The notes under the pieces are model-generated. The model was not told the DNA's origin. It was given only the letters and a program-made list of their open reading frames with translations, and ran no database searches. The position numbers and the translations under genes are program-made. A DNA stretch of 64,000 nt, taken from contig NZ_FNDJ01000019.1 in NCBI RefSeq assembly GCF_900099965.1, forward strand, positions 141,674 through 205,673. The letters are read 5' to 3'. The stretch comes from Nonomuraea jiangxiensis (GTDB lineage Bacteria > Actinomycetota > Actinomycetes > Streptosporangiales > Streptosporangiaceae). Below are positions 25,269 through 31,852 of this stretch, piece by piece; position 1 is the first letter of the stretch; the number at the start of each line of letters is the position of its first letter.

Positions 25269-25424
25269 ATGGACGACGACAACGCGACCGGCCTCATCGA
25301 TCTCAGCACGATCGACCTGGACGACCTCCGTTTCCAGGAGAGACACGCGCTCAGGAGGGCATGGACCCGGCTCGCCGAGGACGCCGACGGCGCGGTGGCG
25401 GGATTTCAGTCGGCGGCGGTTTAG
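25269..25424 (+). CDS. fxsA: FxSxx-COOH-type RiPP precursor peptide FxsA
   Basis: A 51-residue peptide from ATG 25269 (GGGAGTG upstream) to TAG 25422. It begins MDDDNATGLIDLSTIDLDDL, an acidic Leu/Ile-rich leader, continues with a charged helix RHALRRAWTRLAEDAD and ends AVAGFQSAAV. Phe46-Gln47-Ser48 is the FxS core that FxsB modifies. In the family definition two residues follow Ser; here three follow (Ala-Ala-Val), so the tail is one residue longer than the name implies. It lies between fxsT (divergent) and the nSTAND gene. Mature product and activity are unknown. Confidence 0.85.
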   Translation: MDDDNATGLIDLSTIDLDDLRFQERHALRRAWTRLAEDADGAVAGFQSAAV

Positions 25425-25427
25425 CCG

Positions 25428-25471
25428 TTCGCTTTCGCCGGCCGAAATTCTTGTCGTGCGCGGAAAGCGAA
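25428..25471 (+). terminator. Hairpin just after fxsA
   Basis: TTCGCTTTC (25428-25436) pairs with GAAAGCGAA (25463-25471): a 9-bp perfect stem that starts four bases after the fxsA stop, with a 26-base loop. It could stabilise the short precursor mRNA or weaken read-through into the next gene. Confidence 0.4.
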
Positions 25472-25514
25472 ACTGCAATCAAAATGCAATGAACGTCCTC
25501 TAGCCTGAAAGTCT

Positions 25515-25535
25515 GAGGTTCGTCCTCGCTTTTTT
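25515..25535 (+). terminator. Small hairpin with T-tract upstream of the nSTAND gene
   Basis: GAGG-TTCGT-CCTC followed by GC and six T. The stem is only four base pairs, so this would be a weak intrinsic terminator or pause site, but T-runs are rare in this DNA. It lies 18 bases before the next GTG start. Confidence 0.35.
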
Positions 25536-25552
25536 CGTCGGAGACAGGACGG

Positions 25553-27475
25553 GTGATGACCGCCAACGGCAGCGACCTGAAGCCCTACGCCGGCCCGCAC
25601 CCGTTCACGCGCGAGGACGGTGTGCGGTTCTTCGGCCGAGATCAGGAGGCGTCCGACCTGGCCCGGCGCTGGCGCCGCGACCGGCTGACGATCCTGCACG
25701 GGCCTTCAGGGGTCGGCAAGACCTCGCTGCTGTCCGCCGGCGTGCTGCCGCGGCTCCATCCGACCGCCGCCGACGTGCTCCCGGTCGGCGGTGTCCTGCG
25801 CTCCTCGCTGGTGCCGGCCGCGATCGTCCCGGCCGGCGGCGACGCGCAGGTCTTCGCCCTGCTGGCGTCCTGGGCGCCGTTCGAGTCGCCGGTGGAGTTC
25901 ACCGGCCAGGCGATCTCCGCCTTTCTCCGGCGCCGCAAACCCCGCCGCGCCCCCTCGGGCGAGGTGCTGCCCGTCCTCGCCGCCGTCGATCACCTCGACG
26001 ACCTGTTCACGGGGAGCCTGACCGATCCCGTGTCGTTCCTCGACCAGCTCGCCGAGGCCCTCGACGCGGAGCCGAGACTGCGGCTGCTGCTGGTGATCAG
26101 CGACGAGCACCTCGGCTCGCTCACCCGCCACCCGGGGCTGCGCCGCCACCTCGGGGACGGGACCTACCGGCTGGAGCCGCTCGGCGCCGAGCCGGCGCTC
26201 GACGCGTGCCGCCGCCCGGTGGAGGACCTGGGCTGGGCCTTCGCCCCGGGGGTGGCCGAGGCGCTGGTCGACGACCTGCGGCAGGTGCCAGGCGGCCTCC
26301 TTCCCGCCGTGGAGCCCGTTCACCTGCAGGTCGTGTGCACCGCGTTGTGGCAGGGCGTCCGGGCGGAGCCGCGCCGGATCACCCTCGACGACCTGCCCGC
26401 CGTGGACAAGGTGCTGGCCGAGTTCGGCCACTTCATGATCGACGAGGTCGCCCACGACCACTTCCACGGCGACGCCGACGAGCTCACCGACCTGGTGCGC
26501 CGGCTGGCCGGTGGCGACACGGACGCCGGCGCGGCCCTGCCTGACCGCGTGGTCATGGCGCTCGTCGACCGCCACGTGCTGTGCGGGGCCGGCGCCGCGC
26601 GCCGCATCGAGATCCGTCCCCGGCTCGTCCGGCCCCTGACACTCGGCCGCCGCTCCGCCAAGCGCGAGGACCAGCACACCGACTCCGCCTACCACCTGGA
26701 GGCCGCCGAGCGCGCCCTGCACGAGGGGCACCTCGACCTCGCGCTCAAGCACGCCGACGGGGCCGTCCAGCGCTCCGCCACCGACCCCGGCCAGGGACAC
26801 GCCGACCTCCTGCGCCCGCGCATCGAGTCCTTGCGCGCCGACATCGCCCACGTCTCCGGCGACCAGGACACGGCGATCGACCACTACCGCCGGGCCATCC
26901 AGCTCTACACCACGCTTCGCGGCACCGACCACCTCGTCGCCACGCTCTACACCGCGATCGGCCGCATCCTGATCCGCCAGGGCAGATACCGGGAGGCCGT
27001 CAGGGAGTTGCGCGCGGCCCTGCGGCGTGGCCCCGGCGAACCGGCCATCCACACGGAGCTGGCCTGGGCCCTGTGGTACGGCGGCCAGGAAGGCGTCGCG
27101 ATCGACGTCCTCAACGACGCGCTCGCGCTGGAGGGCAGCGCGCCCGAGGCGCTCCGCGCGCGCGGCGAGATCATGTCCGATCTCGAACGCCCCGTGCCCG
27201 CCCTGCGTGACCTCGACCGGCTGAGGCCCTTCGCGCAATCGTCCACCAAGGCCGCCTACGCGCTGGCGCTGGCCCTGTCCGGCGACGTCCCGCACGCCCT
27301 GCGGACGATCCCGCCGCTCGACAGCGAGCGCGACGGCTCCACCCTCCTGCGCGCGGCCCGGGTGATGTGGGCCGCGGGCAACCGCTCCGAGGCCGCCCGC
27401 CTGGCCAGACGCGCCCAGCAGGGCTCGCTGCCGCCGCGGCTCGCCGCCGAGGCCGAGCACCTCATCGGCCGCTGA
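25553..27475 (+). CDS. nSTAND-type NTPase with C-terminal TPR repeats
   Basis: 640 residues. The N-terminal PYAGPHPFTREDGVRFFGRDQE is the lead-in typical of nSTAND NTPases, followed by Walker A HGPSGVGKTS (Gly50-Thr57) and a Walker B-like VLAAVDHLDDLF (about 141-151). The winged-helix part contains VEPVHLQVVCTALW. From about residue 385 on there are TPR-like helix pairs (AYHLEAAERALHEGHLDLALKHA, AIGRILIRQGRYREAVRELRAAL, ELAWALWYGGQEG). STAND proteins are switches that often sense a partner through the repeats. It starts GTG-ATG (25553/25556). Downstream of fxsA in the same direction, it may belong to the Fxs unit or be an immunity-like switch beside it. Confidence 0.78.
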   Translation: MMTANGSDLKPYAGPHPFTREDGVRFFGRDQEASDLARRWRRDRLTILHGPSGVGKTSLLSAGVLPRLHPTAADVLPVGGVLRSSLVPAAIVPAGGDAQVFALLASWAPFESPVEFTGQAISAFLRRRKPRRAPSGEVLPVLAAVDHLDDLFTGSLTDPVSFLDQLAEALDAEPRLRLLLVISDEHLGSLTRHPGLRRHLGDGTYRLEPLGAEPALDACRRPVEDLGWAFAPGVAEALVDDLRQVPGGLLPAVEPVHLQVVCTALWQGVRAEPRRITLDDLPAVDKVLAEFGHFMIDEVAHDHFHGDADELTDLVRRLAGGDTDAGAALPDRVVMALVDRHVLCGAGAARRIEIRPRLVRPLTLGRRSAKREDQHTDSAYHLEAAERALHEGHLDLALKHADGAVQRSATDPGQGHADLLRPRIESLRADIAHVSGDQDTAIDHYRRAIQLYTTLRGTDHLVATLYTAIGRILIRQGRYREAVRELRAALRRGPGEPAIHTELAWALWYGGQEGVAIDVLNDALALEGSAPEALRARGEIMSDLERPVPALRDLDRLRPFAQSSTKAAYALALALSGDVPHALRTIPPLDSERDGSTLLRAARVMWAAGNRSEAARLARRAQQGSLPPRLAAEAEHLIGR

Positions 27476-27634
27476 ACAACCGTGACCTTCCCATGGCCGT
27501 CGGCTCTCTCGTCCGCCACCTCACGGACCCGGCCCATGCCCTAGTCTCTGACAGTGCTCCGTGCCCCAAGTGCCCGCCACACCAGTCGCGGGACGTCGAG
27601 CCGTACGGTCAAGGACCGGGCAGCGGAAGCCGCC

Positions 27635-29017
27635 ATGGCAGGCACGCGGCAGGTTAGACACGCGTTCACGCTCAGCGCGGCCCACCCGTCCTTCGGGTTC
27701 TCGTGGCTGGGCTCGACCCTGTCGATGCTCGGGACGAGAACCCTCGGCGTGACCTATCCGCTGCTGGCGTTCTGGCTCACGTCCTCCCCCACGTGGACGG
27801 CCTGGGTGATGTTCGCCGCCACGGTTCCCGCGCTGCTGTGCTACATCCCGGCGGGCGCCATCATCGACCGGCTCGGGCGGCGGCGGGTGATGGTGTGGAG
27901 CGAGCTCGGGCGGGCCGTGCTCATCGCGCTGCTGTGCGCCGGGCTGCTGACCGACCGGCTGGACGTGGGCCTGCTGCTGGCCATCGCGTTCCTGGAGGGC
28001 GGGCTCGGCGTGTTGTCGTCCGTGGCCGAGACGGCGCTGATCCCGGCCACCGTGCCCAAGCGCGACGTCGAGACCGCGCTGGCGCTGCACGAGACGACCG
28101 TGCACGCGGTGGTGCTCACCGGACGCCCGCTGGGCGGCCTGCTGTACGGACTGGGCACCCTCGTTCCCTTCGTGGCCAACGCCTTGATGTTCGCCTTCGC
28201 GGCCCTCGCGGTGTCCCGGAGCAGCCGGGGAGAGCGGCCCGCGGAGGACGCCGCGGGTGACGAGGGATACGCGCCGCTCACGGCCGACGAACCGGCGCCG
28301 GCGCCGACGTTCCTCCGTGAGATCGGGGCGGGGCTGCGCGAGGTCAGGGATCACCCCTTCCTGCGCACGGCCACCCTGCTGACCGCGCTGATCAACCTGG
28401 CCGTGCAGTCGCTCATCGTGGTGTTCCTGTCCATGGCGGCCTCGACCGGGCTGCACCCCGCCCTGGTCGGCCTGACGCTGGCCGCCTCGGGGGTGGGCGG
28501 CGCGTTCGGCGCGTTCATCTCGCCGGCCAGGAAACGGATCTCCAAGGGGATCGGCCGCCGCGCGGCCCGGGTGCGGCTGACGTTCCTGGCGGAGTGGTCC
28601 GGCCTGTCGCGCAAAGGCCGCTCCATGCCGCTGGTCCACGTCTGGGCCTGCGCCGTGGGGCTGGGGCTCGTCACCCTCTTCAGCGAGGCCACACTCGCCT
28701 TCGCCGTGGCGTTGCTGATCATCGGGCTGACCGGCGGGCTGAGCAACGTCACCATCAGGACCGTGCTCAGCCGGGTTCCCGAGCACCTCATGGCCAAGGT
28801 GGTGAGCGTCACCCGGCTCGGCAGCTACAGCTCGGTCGCGCTGGGCCCGCTGGTGGCCAGCGTGCTGGTCGCGTCCGTGCAGGTCAACGGCGCACTCGTG
28901 ATCATCTTCCTGGTCACCTGCGGGATGGCGGCGACGGCGACCCTGGTGCCGAAACTCAGGCGGGCGCTCTCCCCCAGGCTGCTGATGTATTCCCGGGTGG
29001 ACACAGAGCGTGCGTAA
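27635..29017 (+). CDS. MFS transporter
   Basis: 460 residues counted from ATG 27635 (GGAAG just upstream); GTG 27554 would add 27 polar residues. It has two sets of transmembrane helices split by a long cytoplasmic loop (about residues 180-230, rich in acidic residues and Pro) and a second basic loop containing ARKRISKGIGRRAAR. The MFS loop motif is AGAIIDRLGRRRVMVW. It most resembles drug/macrolide-type efflux permeases. It lies 28 bases before the dual-NTPase gene and 160 after the nSTAND gene, so it could export the Fxs peptide, but an unrelated drug exporter is equally possible. Confidence 0.85.
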   Translation: MAGTRQVRHAFTLSAAHPSFGFSWLGSTLSMLGTRTLGVTYPLLAFWLTSSPTWTAWVMFAATVPALLCYIPAGAIIDRLGRRRVMVWSELGRAVLIALLCAGLLTDRLDVGLLLAIAFLEGGLGVLSSVAETALIPATVPKRDVETALALHETTVHAVVLTGRPLGGLLYGLGTLVPFVANALMFAFAALAVSRSSRGERPAEDAAGDEGYAPLTADEPAPAPTFLREIGAGLREVRDHPFLRTATLLTALINLAVQSLIVVFLSMAASTGLHPALVGLTLAASGVGGAFGAFISPARKRISKGIGRRAARVRLTFLAEWSGLSRKGRSMPLVHVWACAVGLGLVTLFSEATLAFAVALLIIGLTGGLSNVTIRTVLSRVPEHLMAKVVSVTRLGSYSSVALGPLVASVLVASVQVNGALVIIFLVTCGMAATATLVPKLRRALSPRLLMYSRVDTERA

Positions 29018-29044
29018 CCGGCGCCGATGCGCTGAGAATGAGGC

Positions 29045-31828
29045 ATGCCGCTCCGCCGATTACCGCATCTCCTCGCCGTCCTGGCCGTCGTCGCGGGAGT
29101 GTTCGTCCCGTTCGCCCGGCCGGCGAGCGCCCGGGCCGTCCTGGCCGCGCCCCAGTTCATGGAGCAGACTCCGCTGTCCATCCCGCTCGACCGGGTCGGC
29201 GGGACCAGCGTGTGGCGGATCGGCATCGTCAATCCCGGCCCGGCGACCTCGGCAGAGGTGCGTGTCGCCGGCGCCGTCGGGCAGACCCTGACCGTCCGGG
29301 GCGCCGCCAGGCTGCGACTGGCCGCGGGCGGGACGGCGTGGGTGGACCTGGTGCCCGGCCCCCGGCCGCGCGCGGGCACCGGCCAGCTCCTGCTGATCTC
29401 GCCGGCGGGCATCGACCGGCGCCAGGTGAGCGTGACCCTGCCCTTCCTGCGGCGCCACCTCGGCTGGGTCGTCGCCGGCGGCGTCGCCGCCGTGGCCGCG
29501 CTGGTCTGCGGGGCGCTGTACTGGGGGCGGAGGCGGGCCCGGCGCAGGGCCCGCGAGGAGATCCTGGACGACCGGCCGGCACCCAGCACGGACGAGTTCA
29601 CCCATACCGACGAGCCCACGGAGAACGACCGGCTCAACCGCAGCGAATACGCCAGCGGTCTGGCCCACCTGGCCGCCTCCGCCACCCCGCCGCTCGTCAT
29701 CGGCGTGTTCGGCGAGTGGGGCACGGGCAAGACGTCGATGCTCAGGCAGATCAGGAAACTCATCGACGGCTACGAGCACTGCGCCCACGTCTGGTTCGAC
29801 CCATGGAGGCACCAGTACGACGCCAACCCCGTGCTGCCCCTGCTCCACACCATCGTGACCGGCCTGGGGCTGGAGCGGACGGAGGGCCTGCGGCAGAAAC
29901 TCGGCGTCATCTCGGAGGTGCTCGGCTCCCTCGTCCTCACGTCCGCGCTCAAGATCTCGGTGGCGGACGTGCGCAAGTCGTTCGAGGTCTACGACGAGCA
30001 GAACTTCCGCGTACGCTCCGAGCACGCGCGCCTCGACGGCCACCTCCGCACGCTGATCGCCAGGGCGCTGGAGGCACGGCAGAAGAGCCGGCTCATCGTG
30101 TTCATCGACGATCTCGACCGCTGCCACGCCGACCAGATCGTGGCCCTGCTGGAGACGCTCAAGCTGCACTTCAACCGCGACAACTGCGTCTTCTTCCTGG
30201 GCGTGGCGAAGGCGCCGCTGGACGCGGCGGTGAAGCAGCGTTACCAGGACCAGCCGGTCGGCGACTATCTCGACAAGATCGTCCAGTTCCCCTTCGAGAT
30301 GCCGCGGCTGTCCGACGAGGCCTTCCGGTCATATGTGGACGAGTTGCTGAAGGAGAACCTCCGGCAGGCCGGCGACCTGCTGAAGCTCGGGCTGAGGCCC
30401 AACCCGCGCACGGTCAAGCGCTTCATCAACGTGCTCATCCTGCAGGACAAGGTGGCCCAGGACCGCGGCCTCGAACACTACGACGTCGCGATCCTGGCGG
30501 CCGTCCTGCTGATCCGTGACGGCGACCCCGAGTTCTACGGCCGGCTCGCGCACGACCCGACGCTGCTGGGGAGGATCGTGGAGGATCTCGACACCGCCGC
30601 CGAGGACCAGCCGCTCGCGTGGAGCCCGCTGGCGCTCAAGCTCGTCCAGGGCTTCCCCGGCGGCCGGGAGCGGATCCCCGGCAACGTCAGCCCGTACATC
30701 GACCTGGTGCGGTCGTCCCCGGTCGTCCAGCAGAGCGACACGGTCGCGGAGGAGAGCCAGGCCGCGGACGCCTCCGGTGTGGCGGCCCTCGGCCTGTCCG
30801 CGCCACGGGTGGATTTCGCCCCGCTCAAGGAGCGCGTCCAGCGGTACGTGAGCACGGCGGCGGGCGCCGAGGAGGACCTGCTCGACCCCCTGGTCCGCTT
30901 CTCCCGCGACGGCGAGCGGGTGACGGTCACCCCCGAGGAGCTCCTGGCCAGGGAGGGCACCGGCCTGTACGTCTTCGGCGAGCCGGGCAGCGGCAAGAGC
31001 GTACTGGCCGTCCGGCTCACCCGCCGCCTCCTCGCCAGGACCGACGTGGTCCCGGTCTTCCTGCGGATGGCCGCCTTCCAGACCGAGCAGCCCGACCTCG
31101 AACTGCGGCTGACCCATGCGATCCGCCGCGAGTACCAGATGTCACTGGTGGAGATCTATCCCCTGGTCCAGAGCAGGTCGCTCGTCTACGTGCTCGACGA
31201 GCTGCACGAGCTGGACAGCGCCGCGCAGGCGGCGCGGCTGCTGGAGGACGTCGCCCGCTACGGCGCCCTGACGGGCGTCCGCTTCGTCGTCACGGACCGG
31301 GGCGGGACGTCGCGCGAGTCCGTGTCGGCGCGGCTCGGCCTGGAGACGATGGAGGTCCTCGGCGTGGCGGAGGAGGACGGCCGGCGCCGCCTGGAGAGGC
31401 TGCTCGCCGACCGGCACGTCCCGGTCGAGCGGCTGGGCGCCCTGCCGTCCGCGCTGCTGACCTCCCCCGGCTTCTTGTCGGTGCTCGCGGCCCGGCCCGG
31501 GTGGATCGACGACCTGCCCGGCACGCGCGTGGACTTCCTGCCCTGGTACGCCGACCGCGCGACGGCCGGTCTCGAGGTCGCGGCCGTCGAGCGGGAGCGG
31601 GTCGTGCGGGCGTTGCGGGAACTGGCCGTCCATGGCGAGGAGGAGGACTCGACGGGCTTCTCCAGCGAGGACGCCGGCGTCCGGGAGATCTTCCGCGACT
31701 GCGGCATCGTCGGCATGCAGGTGCCCGAGGCGCTCAGGGCCATGGTGGACGCGGGGGTGCTGTACGCGGCCGGTCCGCACGCCTTCCAGTTCGCGCATCC
31801 GCTGCTCCGGGACCACCTCGCCAGGTGA
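29045..31828 (+). CDS. Membrane protein with KAP NTPase and second NACHT-like NTPase
   Basis: 927 residues of unusual build. A signal peptide (1-30) leads a beta-rich outside domain (about 31-137, with SVWRIGIVNPGPATSAEVRV). One membrane helix follows (LGWVVAGGVAAVAALVCGALYW, about 139-160) with an Arg-rich stop. Inside comes a KAP P-loop NTPase: Walker A GEWGTGKTS (about 223-231), WFDPWRHQ, Walker B LIVFIDDLDRC (about 349-358) and the KAP tail NPRTVKRFIN. From about 600 there is a second ATPase with Walker A GEPGSGKS (from 645), Walker B SLVYVLDELHEL and a helical end, most like NACHT/STAND modules. It may relay an outside signal to the cell interior. I know no characterised protein with this order. 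Confidence 0.8.
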   Translation: MPLRRLPHLLAVLAVVAGVFVPFARPASARAVLAAPQFMEQTPLSIPLDRVGGTSVWRIGIVNPGPATSAEVRVAGAVGQTLTVRGAARLRLAAGGTAWVDLVPGPRPRAGTGQLLLISPAGIDRRQVSVTLPFLRRHLGWVVAGGVAAVAALVCGALYWGRRRARRRAREEILDDRPAPSTDEFTHTDEPTENDRLNRSEYASGLAHLAASATPPLVIGVFGEWGTGKTSMLRQIRKLIDGYEHCAHVWFDPWRHQYDANPVLPLLHTIVTGLGLERTEGLRQKLGVISEVLGSLVLTSALKISVADVRKSFEVYDEQNFRVRSEHARLDGHLRTLIARALEARQKSRLIVFIDDLDRCHADQIVALLETLKLHFNRDNCVFFLGVAKAPLDAAVKQRYQDQPVGDYLDKIVQFPFEMPRLSDEAFRSYVDELLKENLRQAGDLLKLGLRPNPRTVKRFINVLILQDKVAQDRGLEHYDVAILAAVLLIRDGDPEFYGRLAHDPTLLGRIVEDLDTAAEDQPLAWSPLALKLVQGFPGGRERIPGNVSPYIDLVRSSPVVQQSDTVAEESQAADASGVAALGLSAPRVDFAPLKERVQRYVSTAAGAEEDLLDPLVRFSRDGERVTVTPEELLAREGTGLYVFGEPGSGKSVLAVRLTRRLLARTDVVPVFLRMAAFQTEQPDLELRLTHAIRREYQMSLVEIYPLVQSRSLVYVLDELHELDSAAQAARLLEDVARYGALTGVRFVVTDRGGTSRESVSARLGLETMEVLGVAEEDGRRRLERLLADRHVPVERLGALPSALLTSPGFLSVLAARPGWIDDLPGTRVDFLPWYADRATAGLEVAAVERERVVRALRELAVHGEEEDSTGFSSEDAGVREIFRDCGIVGMQVPEALRAMVDAGVLYAAGPHAFQFAHPLLRDHLAR

Positions 31829-31829
31829 C

Positions 31830-31850
31830 CCCGGACGCGGGCGTTCCGGG
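31830..31850. terminator. Small hairpin between convergent genes
   Basis: CCCGGA, nine bases, TCCGGG in the 24-base gap between the NTPase gene (stop 31828) and the convergent secreted protein (stop 31853). The stem is short, so termination is only a suggestion. Confidence 0.35.
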
Positions 31851-31852
31851 CG

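Noticed and set aside
28594..30519. A 641-codon open frame over the MFS and KAP-NACHT genes, in another frame of the same strand
   Set aside because: Arg/Gly/Pro-rich translation without family motifs; typical spurious frame in GC-rich DNA. The two overlapped frames carry complete motifs.
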